Shown here: positions 1-11,399 of the stretch, piece after piece
Layout of the letters: the number at the start of each line of letters is the position of its first letter
How positions within the stretch are numbered: position 1 is the first letter of the stretch
From: Petrosia ficiformis
Lineage: Eukaryota; Porifera; Demospongiae; Haplosclerida; Petrosiidae
DNA: 64,000 nucleotides
Assembly: GCA_947044365.1 (NCBI GenBank)
Contig: OX345645.1
Location: 5,217,741-5,281,740, forward strand
Direction: 5' to 3'
Made by a program: the position numbers and the translations under genes
Notes under the pieces: generated by a model
Database searches by the model: none
Told to the model about the DNA's origin: nothing
What the model saw: only the letters and a program-made list of their open reading frames with translations

Positions 1-430
1 CACACATGCATGCATATGTATTGAGCTGAACTGTGCTGTGCTAGTTATTCAGTGATTAACTTCCACGTACATACAAGCACAAGGACTTTATGCAGAAAAA
101 TACTTAAAGCATTTGTGCTCACCCCATTTTATATAATTATAATTGTTACTATTGACTATTATGAGTTCAAAAAAATGTGAATAATGCTACAACTAACATT
201 CAAAAAAAAAGAATGAAAACAAGAATAATAAAAAAACATTTTCAATAAAAATGATAGCATATATAGGGATGAGTAACAGCAGAAACAAACCATTTCAATA
301 TAAGTAATGTAAGTACATGTACATAGTTACATGTACATAGTTACATTGTCTTTTGCTCTTTAGTGACGTGTACTTATGTAGGGTTATATGGAAATGGTTT
401 GTTTAATTTAGGCTTGATGAATAGTGAATA
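1..430. other. No gene seen
   Basis: AT-rich sequence without a supported frame or clear repeat structure apart from short TACATGTACATAGT repeats near 315-345. Confidence 0.6.
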
Positions 431-680
431 TCAAATTCGAAGCTCCTTTAAGAAAGGTTTCGAAGGTGTCGAAGGTTCACGTGTTTGAAATAATTTTTGT
501 CAATGTTGCTCTCCCTTTGATAGGCTACAGTACAAAAAGCCTTCAAAACTGGATTGTTGCTTATAACAAGTATTAGTCTTGTTCCTGTCGCTGGACTGAG
601 AAATGGAAACGAAGCAGTCAGCAACACAGCCTCAACTTTACTGGAACACACCCACATTATTAACAACATGTTTACAGTTT
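430..680. mobile_element. Element with TTCGAAGGTTCG ends, copy 1
   Basis: Reads in reverse like 61725-62095: both share a stretch around GACAGGAACAAGACTA, CAATCCAGTTTT and AAAGTTGAGGCTG. Ends are rich in TTCGAAGGTTCG, itself a palindrome. A short open frame in it is not coding. Confidence 0.55.
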
Positions 681-1135
681 ACAAGTGAGCAAATGAACAA
701 AGGTTCAACTGTACTTCTAAGTAGTACTATAGTACTACTTTGTACTGTAATCATAGTAATATGTGAATTCCCTTTACATTTGTATGTGATAGCATAGTAC
801 TAAGGTGTAATACTGTGTGGTATATTCAAAGTACAGTGTACTTCACTCATACAGTACACTATAGTCAATGGAAGTACAGTGATAGTATGTAAACTTAAAT
901 CCTTAAGCTTACTATTAATTGCATCCACTAGCATCATGTACTGTATTTGTTCTCAAATCACAATCATTCATATCATGTGGTTATAAAAGTATATTAGGCT
1001 TACTAAAACTAAAACTTGATGAGTTAACTAAATTTAAGTGCCTACTGTTGGCCAGTTTCCATTTTAGATAGTTACATTTATTCCAGTAGACTTATAATTT
1101 AGTTATAGTTAAAACTATATACAACAACACTAATA

Positions 1136-1440
1136 CTAACAAACATACATACATGTACATGTACATACATGCTGCATACATTCATGCATACATGTATATA
1201 CACATACGTATGTATGTACATACAAACATGTATGTACATACATATATATACGTATTATATACATACACACATACATATATACATGTGCATGCATGCAGCA
1301 ATGCATGCATATATAAATACAATTGAATACATACATGTAAGTACATGTACATGTCAATGTATTGTACATAAATTGACAATACATGTACATGGACAATGCT
1401 AGTGAGGAGCCATAAATACATGTACATGTACATCTATGTA
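1136..1440. repeat. ACATGTACATAC microsatellite
   Basis: Mixed ACAT and TGTACATGTACA repeats without the TCGC tag. No gene is supported; open frames on both strands are low-complexity. Confidence 0.85.
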
Positions 1441-2126
1441 CTTGTAAATTGATAATGTTACGAGTCATAAATACAGCACATGTGAATTGTAAATTGACAG
1501 TGCTACATGCATTCTGACCTTTTCCCACAAAATAGTTTTCCTAAAATGTTTCACAGGGTTTCATTTACGGGGTTGGGGCATTTGTCTAACCAATTATAGG
1601 GATTATAGGTCATTAAAAATGGCAAGTTATTGAAGGTAAAAATTTGAGCAAAACTATTATGTGAGAAAAGGTCACTACAAATTCAGTCACAACTACAGGA
1701 CTAAGTGTATAGTAACTAACTTCTGTAGAATATTCAGTTACTAGTCCACTTCTACTAGTAAAGGGATGTCCCATTGCTACCCATTCTTTTGGAACAACTG
1801 ATTCTAAACCAGTGATTGTATGGTAATGTGAATCACACATCAACTGGACCAGTTAGGACACAAGATCTGTTATATCTGTAGTAGATACAAACAAATATTC
1901 ATTCTTGTATTGGAATTACACTTTATAGTAAGGTCATCCCTGTGATTTCTTTCCATGTAGTTACTAGGAACTAATAATACCACACAATGGATATGAACAC
2001 AAAATCATACATGTACAGTATACATGTATTGTATATCAATAACATCTCACCATAGAGTACAGTAATCATTCAGTTGTTTCATAATCAAACAACAGTAGTT
2101 TTAACAGTAATTGCTGTACTTATGAA
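1441..2126. other. No gene seen
   Basis: Short open frames on the minus strand (1613-1843) show no recognisable motif or splice context. The segment ends at the dispersed repeat at 2127-2207. Confidence 0.5.
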
Positions 2127-2204
2127 TTGAACACCACAGTAGTGAGACAGTAATCACTATACTATACTGACAATAGAACTAAGGTTATTATTGTTACTGT
2201 ATGG

Positions 2205-3180
2205 TGACATACATACATACATACATCAACATACATACATCAACATACATACACGCATACATACATACACACATAGTCGCATACATACATACATACATAT
2301 ACTCGCGTATATACATACATACCTACATACATACATACAAACATAGATACATACCCAGAGTTACATACATACACACATACATACATACCCACAGTTGCAT
2401 ACATACATTGTACATACATACAAACATAGTCGCATAAATACATACATACATGTACATACATACATACATACATACATACATAGTCGCATACATACATACA
2501 TACTTATACTCGCTTACATACATACATACCTACGTACATACATACATACACACATAGTCGCATACATACATGTACATACATACCTATACTAGCTTACATA
2601 CATATATACATACACTGTAAATACATACATACACACATATTCGCATACATACATAAACACATAGTTGCATACACACATACATACATACACACACAGTCGC
2701 ATACATACATACATACATAGATATTTACGACCGTACACACGTAGTCGCATACATGTACATACATACAGACATACATACATACATACACGCATATATACAT
2801 ACACACATAGTTGCATAATTACATAATTACATACTTACATACTTACATACATACATAAATACATGTGTACATAGTTACATACAGTCATAGTCGCACACAT
2901 ACATGCATACATACACGTATACATACACGTATACATACATGCACACATAGTTGTGTGTGTACATACATACACACACACATAGTCGCATACACACATAGTT
3001 GCACACATACATACATACATACATACATACATACATACACTCATAGTCGCATACATACATACATATATACATACACATCCATACATACACACACACACAC
3101 ATATATGTATGCACACACAAGCACACACACACACTCTCTTCACATATTGCATGCATACATGTATGCACACACACTCTTCA
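2205..3180. repeat. ACAT microsatellite with CATAGTCGCAT tag, 3' of NLR A
   Basis: CATA/ACAT repeats broken at irregular intervals by CATAGTCGCATAC, with rarer CTCGCTTACATAC. It adjoins the conserved 3' flank (TTCAGGTGATGTCCTTTATG) of NLR A. Long frames here are artefacts of the repeat. Confidence 0.9.
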
Positions 3181-3189
3181 CACTTGTGT

Positions 3190-3425
3190 TCAGGTGATGT
3201 CCTTTATGTACCTACAACTAATTACTATTCACAAAACTTCAAATTCTTCCTCTTATAGTTGATGTAGAGATTCATGATGTAACAGTAGAGTTGAGATCTC
3301 AGTTTAGATAAACACTAACAACTTAATTAAAAAATATCTTTTACACTTATAATAATTATATGTAAACAGAAAAAAATATTGTTATATTGTTTAGTAATGT
3401 GTATTATTATTTATAGAAATTTCTT
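3190..3425 (-). repeat. Conserved 3' flank of NLR A
   Basis: Aligns with 20590-20828 (3' of B) and more weakly with 45900-46069 (3' of C): GTAGAGATTCATGATGTAAC is shared by all three. It probably contains the 3' UTR. AATAAT-rich, but no single polyadenylation signal stands out on the minus strand. Confidence 0.6.
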
Positions 3426-6400
3426 TTACTTTTCAAATGACAGACCGCCTCCTACTTCTACTAATGGATGTGGACCAAGTTTCTTTTCTTTACGTTGAGT
3501 AATCAGTGTTTTCTTCATATCATTTAGTATGTCTATCATAATAGATGATTCTTGAATCCTAATATAACATAATGATGGATGTAGTAACACAGTTTCCCAG
3601 AATGTTTTTATCATTGGTATCCAGTCTTTATAGGTAACTTTAGATACTGTATGTAGCCAGTATATAACTTTCAGGAACTTCATGTCTTCATTTCTCTTCA
3701 ACATATTTGTAACATGAGGAACTATCTCCTCGCGATAAAATGATGTCCATACCAGTTCTGAGGCCGACGGTTCGTAAAATATCACTGTCAGTGATTTTAG
3801 ATTATCAGTAGCTTCAAAGAATTCCTTCAAATTAATATTTTCTGATAATTTAATGTTTACATTCAGTTCTTGTAGTGTATTGTTTCTTCTCAGACCAGTA
3901 GTCAGGTATTTGATAGGTAATGTACAATTGGATGCTTGGCTTTCGATCTCCAGACATTGTAGTGATTTGTTTGATGACAACATCAATTGAAGAGATTTTC
4001 CCACTTCATCATGAAACAAACCAATATACTCTATTCTGAGAGCTGTGACGGTTCTGTTGCTGGAAAGAATGTTAAATAGTTCATTAAGACTTTCTTCTCT
4101 CTCTAGTACTATATCCAGATGTTGCAGAAAAGGGTTAGAATCTAAATAGATAATGAATGGCATCAATGGTTTATATAGGGATAGACTTTTCAAGTTAGTA
4201 ATATTTCTTCCAACATTTTCTAATCCAGGTGACAAAGTTTCTGTTTTCTTTACAGGATATGTTATGATATCATGTACTGTATCATTACTGATATTTAGTG
4301 CTGTAAGAGATTCATTAACTGGTATGATACATAGAGATGGGAGTATTCCTTTAATAGGTATATTCAGTTCAACAGCTTGTAAGGTTTGGTTGTTTTTCAA
4401 TAGCTCTTCAATTTGTATTGACTTAGTACGAGTAGAGTCTGATGATAGTGAAAAGAACTGGATTGTATCATTTCTCTCTACTCCAATAAGCAAACTATTT
4501 ATTAATGAGTTGTATTTCAAATTTGACAACTCAATCAAAAATTCGTTAATAGTATGATTTGTAGACAATACCTTCTCCATTTCCAGTAATAATTCATGAT
4601 CAATATGATCGTTTAACTGAAGAGATGCAAAATGTTTAATATGTACATGTAGGATACCCAGATGAGGCATTTTAAATAGTTGTGTGAACATGATCACAAA
4701 TGAATCATGATGTTCCGTCCCAGATGTGAATATATTAATATAACTTTCTTGAAGGTACTGACACAATGATGATTTGTGTATCTTGATTACTGATGTGATA
4801 TCATAATATCCTCCTTTCATTACAATGCAATTAGTCATGTTTGAATCTTCATTGGAAAGTTTCAGATTGTCATGAACATATTCATGATGGAGATAATTCC
4901 AAGTGACATTTGAGTTCTTCAGGAGAAAGGACAAACACAATAAGTCAAATTGTGATGAATTCACTCTATTTACACAAAGAGAGGAGTTTTTAATGGATGA
5001 AACAAATATCTGACACAATACTTTGTTTTCAGACTCATAAATTAGATGAAGCAATTGTATAGTATCTATATCATAATAGGGTTCATGAAGAGGATATTTA
5101 CTCCAGAATGTATTACGAATGTCATCACAAACCAATTCTGGATTCTGATGAAACATAGAATACTGATGAGATTCAAAACCAAACAAAGGGTCCCGTATAC
5201 ACTGTAAGTCTACCTCTTTACTGAAATACTCTTGATAGCTGTCATCTTTAAGTTCAGTCAGACCTGCCACAAATCTTAGTGTCATGCGAAAGTGAGTTCC
5301 ATGGAAATGTTCTCTAAACAGCATTTTTTGATCATCATGGTGAGTTATCCACCATGCTGCCAGGAACTCCTGAATTGTTAGATGAAGAAACTGATGTTTA
5401 GTGGTGTCTGCTATCTTGTAACAGTTCATTAATCCAAAATGTTCACACTTCAATGAATGTGATAACTTTAGTATTTCATTTCTATTGAAAGTGGTATTTT
5501 GTGTCTTCAGCTTCTCATAAGCACTACAACAAAGTTCATCAAATGCTTTCTTTTGATCTTCTTGTAGTTCCTCAAGTGATTCAACTGTGTCTGGATCAAG
5601 TTCTTGTTTTTCCATTGATCTCTTAACGGCATATAGAACATATTTCTTGTAAAACTTAGTCAAAGTGTTAGGAAGAATAAAGTCACACAGCCCATAAACC
5701 CTCACTAACATGGAACATACAAAAGGTATATAACATAATGACAACACATCTTCCCTAATCTTCAATTCCTCTATTAATTGTTTAGCATTCTGTTCAGTAA
5801 GCTCATTCCTGATACATGTAAAAATTTCTTTTTTCTCAAAACCTAATACTTCAATATGACGAATGTTTGTTTTTTAAGGAGACTTGATGAGGCATACGTA
5901 CGTGAAGTAATCATTATATTACAGCTCTGTAATATATTCCGTTGAATAATATTCAGTATGAATGATTGCGTTTGGTCTCTTCCCTTAAACTCATCCCATC
6001 CATCAAGTATTAGTAACAAACCTCTACCATTTGTCTCCGTGATCTGAGCACTAACAGTTTCACAAAGCTTTTTACTACTGTGAAATAAAGAAACAAGATC
6101 AGATATGTTTTTAGCTGATAATACTCTCTCATCTCTAAGATGAAGAAGAAAAACATGATCAAAGGAACATTTCTTCAATTCATTCTTAGCCCACATGTTA
6201 CACAGTTTATGACAAAGTGTAGTTTTGCCTACACCTGGAGGTCCATCAACTACTACTTTGATTGGACTATTATCATCATTATGTTTCAGTACATCTTGTA
6301 TGTCTATTTTCTTTGATACATTCATTATATTGTCTAATTTGCCATGTAACATGTTCCATGTTCTACTCCTCCCCTCTTTGTCAGAAAGACATCCTCCATG

Positions 6401-9400
6401 TCCCTTAATGAGTCCTAGTTGTCCAAACTTGTGTTCAGCAACATCTGATAATTCATGTTTATAATAATCTTGTAACTCCTTACTATATACATGTATATCA
6501 CTTTCAGTTATAAGTTCATCAGTTGGTGGCAAAGATGATGATAATCCTGATGAATATAACAATCATTACAAAGTATAATATACTAGGCTGCATGCCTGCA
6601 TGATTATGGATGGTGATATGCACTACTATGCATCTGTGTTCTAGTAACAAAGTGATTTGCCTGTATATTCTGATAAAGGTACATGTGGCTCACACACATC
6701 AAATCATAATGCTGGTAACACTTACTCATCTACTATAAACATATCCAATTCCAGGTGTGTGGATGAAAGGGGTGAATGATATATAAATTAGCACTAACAC
6801 TCCTACCTAAACTCTTAACCCTACAATCAAGAATGAAAGTCCCAGGAATGAGGACAAATCCAGAAGAACAATTCATAATTCAGAACAGGATGAATATAGC
6901 CACTATATTTCATACAATACTAACTAAGTGTACCTAAACCTATAATAAATATGTAAGTAGTCAGTAATTATCACTTAATTAAGACCAAAGCTTGATTCTT
7001 TCCATTTGTTTCTACATTGTGGTTTATTATTATTTTAGAATTACATAATTACGATAACAATTATATCAACTACTATATAGAATAAACTATTCCACTTACC
7101 ACATTCTTGTTTCAGTTGGTTTGCTAATACATTTTCTCCTACCATATCAAGTGTAGTGGATAATTTCAGTAGCCCTTCTTCATATGTGGAGAAACTTGTA
7201 TCCATTTTCAACCATTTATTAAACATTTCTAACACACAGCTTGACATTCTATCACGATTATTATATTCAATCTCTTCTACAACAGAACCTAATTCTAGTA
7301 GTTGTCCAACACGTTTCCAATCCCTCAGGATAGTAATCTGGGCTACTCGTCTCTGTAATCTCTCTCGATCATCAGTATTTAATATTTTCTTTGTTACTGT
7401 TACACCATCACTCTCTTCATGTTCATCTTTTGATATATCTGAAGTAGCAAGATTGTATGGTAAGCAAACATGTATACATATTTGTGTAGTACATACAAGG
7501 TTCTTAAGTTTTTTTTTAATTTTTATGGCCCGTAGGGCCATCCCTATGATTGCTTTCCCACTGGTTCGAACTATATATATATATATATATATATGTTTGT
7601 GTCCACTTGCACGAGTATGCGTTGTATACGTAGTTAAGGAAGTTATGTCATTCCCGGGGGCTCGGTCAATTAATGGGCGTGGCGCGTAAAAGAACGCGCG
7701 CTCAAGCTCTACAGACCAGCAGAAAGAAAGCTGTGTAGTCTACGTAGAAACTGGAACTAATAGCTAACTATTCTACCTGAAATATATTCCTAAAGTTCTA
7801 CAAGGTTCTTTAAAAGGTAAAGAGAGTAGATAATCCAAATATTAACTATAATAGGCTGTTGTGTTTCCAGCATGATAAAGTTAGCCATGATTACTGATTA
7901 CTGATTACTGAATGCTGGACACCATAAAGCAATCATAGGGATACTTTTTTCTCTATATACACTTGTTCTTATCGAGAAGTATGAAATTTTATTGTCATTA
8001 ATACCACTGAAGTCAAATATTTGATAAATCAAAATTAAACGAAAACATTTTGGGAAGCCACACACCATGTAGAGAAGTATGGGGTATTATCCCCGTGAAT
8101 AGTTTGAATCAAAGCCACTGTGAAATGGTATTCTCACAGTTAAACACCATATATATAGTTTAGCAGTTATTGTTTTAAATTTTGAGATTCAGTTTTTGGA
8201 GGCAAATGTGGCTAGACCAAGAATATATCCTCATTTACTTAATAAAAGTATTTTTGAGCAGGGTGAGTGGTTTATGAGCTGGAGTTTGTGGGGAAGCTTC
8301 CCATACCTGACAGTAAGAATTATCTTTCAATATAGTGTAATGAATACAATAATTAGTGGTGTGTGATAATATTTGTTACTAAAATTATTTACATGATTAA
8401 TCTGTATTAGCAATGAAGTGCACAGTAAAACAGACACTCTCTTTCCAGGAAACAACATGACCATGCACAGCCAAACTCAAACCACTGACCATTTAGCTCA
8501 AGCTCTAACCACTAGTCGTGTGCCCCTACTCTTAGGGGACAGCATGGCTTAATGGCTCTTAGGGTCAGCATGGCTTAGCGGTTAGAGTTGAGCCTCTTGA
8601 TCAAACGGTCAGTGGTTCAAGTTTGGCTGCAGTTGTGTTGTTTCCTGGAAAGAGAGTGTCTGTTATTCTGTGGACTTCATTGCCAATGTAACACCGTTAG
8701 GAAGGTTTCTTCCTAATTAACTTCTCTTAGGATTTTTTGGCCCTGTCGTCACTAAACACTCAGCTACGCCCCTGGTACAAAGAGAGTTGTTGTTGTCTTT
8801 GTAGCTGAATTGGGTCGGTTGTTGTAGAAGATAAGAAGGAACTATCACATGGGTACTTCACTTCCTTTTATAGCATATGGTATTTAACTATAATTACCTT
8901 CTCCACTTAGTTTTTTCTTCATTGTGTCTGCAGTATCTTTCTCTCCACACCTGTCTACTGATGATATTAACACTCTCCATGATGCTTCTGATGTGTTCTT
9001 AATCCACCAATCCAATGCTATTTCCATTGCGTACTCAAATGCTTCATCTTCCTTTATTATAGCTCTCATCTTTTCCTTTTGTTCTAGAGGAACATTCAAG
9101 ATACTTGTTAATCGATTCCAATTGCTCTTAAAATTAAACCCACAATCACTGAGCAGAATTACCGCTTTGCCAGGAGTAATCTCTGATATTGAATATAGAA
9201 AAAAAAGCAAGCAATTATACTACATGAAATATATAGATCATATTTATCTAGTAGGTTATATACATGTGTGTTTAGTACTATATTAAACATAGTAATAACT
9301 AACCCACAGGTCCAGGATTTGATTCCACATCACCAGAGAGTATCAGTAGTATAAATATACACACAGTTAGTGGATACAACCACACACTAGTATGACTGAG

Positions 9401-9568
9401 TAATGTTCTAAGAATATTCATACACATTCCAGGAGGTTCGTACTTCCTGTGATAGTCTTTCATACTTGGATGACTTTGCATGTTACCAAGTCTGCTTTTC
9501 CTCTTGACAGACTTCATACCACCACACCACATTCCAATAGAAACTCTCCATTGTATGAGATCAATCAT
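3426..9568 (-). CDS. NLR gene A: 2A leader, two death-fold exons, NACHT, LRR; one-base frameshift
   Basis: Likely intracellular innate immune receptor of the NLR (STAND ATPase) class. Exons in transcript order: 9568-9304 (leader with 2A), 9182-8898 (DEATH-like), 7438-7100 (second DEATH-like, with a DWKRVGQLLEL core), 6546-3426 (NACHT-LRR). Donors and acceptors are canonical and every intron is phase 1. NACHT shows Walker A GPPGVGKTTL, Walker B LLLILDGWDEF and a sensor-like MITSRTYA; the helical region has HLTIQEFLAAWW; degenerate LRRs of the type NNTLQELNV follow. The frame breaks at a T-run, 5870-5875: six T's here, seven in paralogue B (23282-23288). The peptide then stops after LKKQTFVILKY, while the rest stays open to a TAA at 3426-3428. 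This may be a real lesion or a homopolymer sequencing error. The long downstream frame begins at a TTG, so it is not an independent gene start. Confidence 0.85.
6547..7099 (-). other. Intron 3 of NLR A
   Basis: Sequence between the second death-fold exon and the NACHT exon. Part (GTTCTAGTAACAAAGTGATT, TGATAAAGGTACATGTGGCT) is shared with the sequence upstream of remnant D (45400-45490), showing that D arose from an A-like gene. Confidence 0.7.
7523..7950. mobile_element. MITE family 1, copy 1
   Basis: Ends carry the inverted pair ATCCCTATGATTGCTTT and AAAGCAATCATAGGGAT. The interior includes a TA repeat and a shared core (CTCGGTCAATTAATGGGCGT, then GAACGCGCG). It lies in the intron between the two death-fold exons of NLR A. 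Other copies are at 16742-17185 and 58325-58725, with a truncated start at 19716-19826. Confidence 0.75.
8405..8690. mobile_element. Inverted pair of tRNA-like SINE copies
   Basis: The plus copy (8546-8690) has GGCTTAGCGGTTAGAG and GTGGTTCAAGTTTGG boxes and ends in GGAAAGAGAGTGTCTGTTA. A near reverse complement lies immediately before it (8405-8545). Together they can form a hairpin of about 140 bp per arm within an intron of NLR A. Confidence 0.55.
9304..9568 (-). other. Leader exon of NLR A ending in a 2A motif
   Basis: Encodes 88 residues plus one base. It begins MIDLIQWRVSIG, carries a basic patch KSVKRKSR, then a hydrophobic stretch (VWLYPLTVCIFILLIL) and DVESNPGP at 9331-9308. The motif matches the 2A consensus D(V/I)ExNPG|P, at which ribosomes skip a peptide bond before the final proline. 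That predicts an 86-residue leader and a main chain beginning with proline. Acceptor TACATACAG lies about ten bases before the ATG, so a spliced 5' UTR is expected. Confidence 0.85.
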
Positions 9569-9714
9569 TATGAATATCTGTATGTAAACAATATTCAATA
9601 TTTAGGATTCATGTATGATAGTCTAGTATATAAATTGTTTCCATCAGGCTTATGCAAGGTATTACTATGATATACAGTCATGAACTCATAATAAAATTAG
9701 AAACAAAGGAAAAC

Positions 9715-9830
9715 TAAATAACGTCAGGAATCCGACTGGGGATTGAACACAGGACCTTCTGATATCTGGTCAGGCAGGCACTCTTACCATCTGCACCTCC
9801 ATGCAGACTTCTTGAAGCCAGGACACTATG
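9715..9830 (-). mobile_element. tRNA-like SINE head
   Basis: The minus strand shows GGTGCAGATGGTAAGAGTGC followed about 35 bases later by GTCCTGTGTTCAATCCCC, which fit pol III A and B boxes. It is likely a SINE fragment rather than a working tRNA gene. Confidence 0.5.
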
Positions 9831-9870
9831 TAAGGGAGCACTGCTAGCAAGCTAGATTTACAGAATGCTT

Positions 9871-10080
9871 ACACTGTAAAAATTAAACGGTTATTTTAAC
9901 CCTTATTTGGTTGCTGGAGTTTCAATGCTATATTCATAATAAATATTATGCTTGTGAGGTATAAATTATTGTAATTCTCATACAATTATCTGTGGAGAAC
10001 AATGTTATTTGTTGACAAATTCCACAACTTTGTACTTAAAAAACAAATAATAAGATTTTTAAAAACATTTGTGTATATAC

Positions 10081-10144
<64 letters not shown>

Positions 10145-10350
10145 AATGTTTTAATTTGTTATTTATTATTTGTTATTATAAGTACAAAGTTGTGGAATTT
10201 GTCAACAAATAACATTGTTCTCCACAGATAATTGTATGAGAATTACAATAATTTATACCTCACAAGCATAATATTTATTATGAATATAGCATTGAAACTC
10301 CAGCAACCAAATAAGGGTTAAAATAACCAGTTCATTTTTACAGTGTATCG
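9871..10350. mobile_element. Large palindromic MITE or foldback element with a TA-repeat centre
   Basis: Two arms of about 200 bp are near-perfect inverted copies (left 9886-10080, right 10140-10345) around an almost pure TA repeat. Ends read CACTGTAAAAA with TTATTTTAACCC just inside. Related ends of the type CACTGCAAAAA occur at 32466-32880 and 40362, and degenerate forms at 51010-51410. No open frame lies inside. Confidence 0.8.
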
Positions 10351-10805
10351 TATCTTATTTATCCAGCTGGACAAACACATGTTATTGGGAGTTAGATGGA
10401 GAGGCCAGGTGATCCTGGACGTAGCTCTGCCATTCAGTCTATGCTCGGCATGCAAAATCCTCACCATTGTGGTAGATGCTCTGCTGTGGGTGATGCAGGC
10501 ATTCAACATGTCATATATTGTATTACCTCTCAGAACAGCTTTAGCTGGGACAACCTTAGTTGGCAAGCAACACTGTCAATCTCGACTCCTAAAAAGATGA
10601 TGAGGGTGCTTGGGCTATCGATTTTGTGGAGGGAAACTGGCATGCCTATCATTGCACAAACTTGTAGTGCTTTACTTAGACTGTTAGAACACTGGAAGGC
10701 GTTGTGGCTACCTATGAATACAAAGTCATCCTCTATGTCAAAATAGCCAAACATCATTGTTGCACAAAGTGTGAATTCCATGCAGTTGCTTATTGGTTCA
10801 CTCAA
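10345..10805. mobile_element. DIRS-like reverse transcriptase remnant with an internal inversion
   Basis: Plus strand 10345-10515 reads YRILFIQLDKHMLLGVRWRG and LPFSLCSACKILTIVVDALL, matching the palm region ahead of the catalytic motif in DIRS-like or related reverse transcriptases. The next part of such a protein, with FDIEDDFVFIGSH, CAMIGMPVSLHKIDSPST and FLGVEIDS, follows but on the minus strand (10805-10530). The segment has therefore been inverted in place. The usual YLDD is altered to DIEDD. No long frame remains. Confidence 0.55.
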
Positions 10806-10809
10806 TCAT

Positions 10810-11399
10810 GCTGCTTCTGTCATTTGCCCAGGTAGCACTTTCCTCTGGGGACATATTGAGGTTCTATCAACTGGCTCAGACATTCACAATTATGTAAGGC
10901 TGAACACACTAGCGTGAGCAGACCTCCAGTGATGAAATATGTAATATGTAATATAGAATCAGCTTTATGCTGGCACCATACCAAGCCGACCACATTCTGT
11001 CAGAGGCATCAGATTCATGGGGATGAGGGATCATTTGTGCTCTGCTTTATGTTAACATGGGTACACCCAATAAACAGGTTACGCATTGCCTATTCTTTTT
11101 TTCTGTGCCTTTCAACTTCAACATTTCAGCCAAGCATATTAAAGGTTCAGAGAAACCATGCTTAATATTATTATTTTTACAAGTTAAAAATCAACAGGGC
11201 ATAATATAATTAGTCTTGAGTTGCCAAAGTACCCCATTACAGGATAGGACCATCTGGAAACTCTCATCACAAAACTTTGGCAAACTATCACATGACATAA
11301 TCAGCGGATCATTAACCAAAATTAATGAATTAATTTACAAATAATTATTGAGTGATGGATAGAGCAGAGCACTTTACTATCCCTTGTGATGTCTGCCAT
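10810..11399. other. No gene seen; probable retroelement debris
   Basis: Next to the DIRS-like remnant. The plus frame 10914-11165 has no motif that I recognise. Confidence 0.4.

Noticed and set aside
2835..3197. Several overlapping frames of about 100 codons
   Set aside because: Microsatellite artefact, the same as near NLR B.
4153..4557. Plus-strand open frame of 134 codons, also echoed at 21574-21852
   Set aside because: Antisense shadow of the NLR LRR coding sequence; it recurs only because the NLR genes are paralogues.
6225..6464. Plus-strand frame antisense to the P-loop region of NLR A
   Set aside because: Shadow of the conserved NACHT coding sequence.
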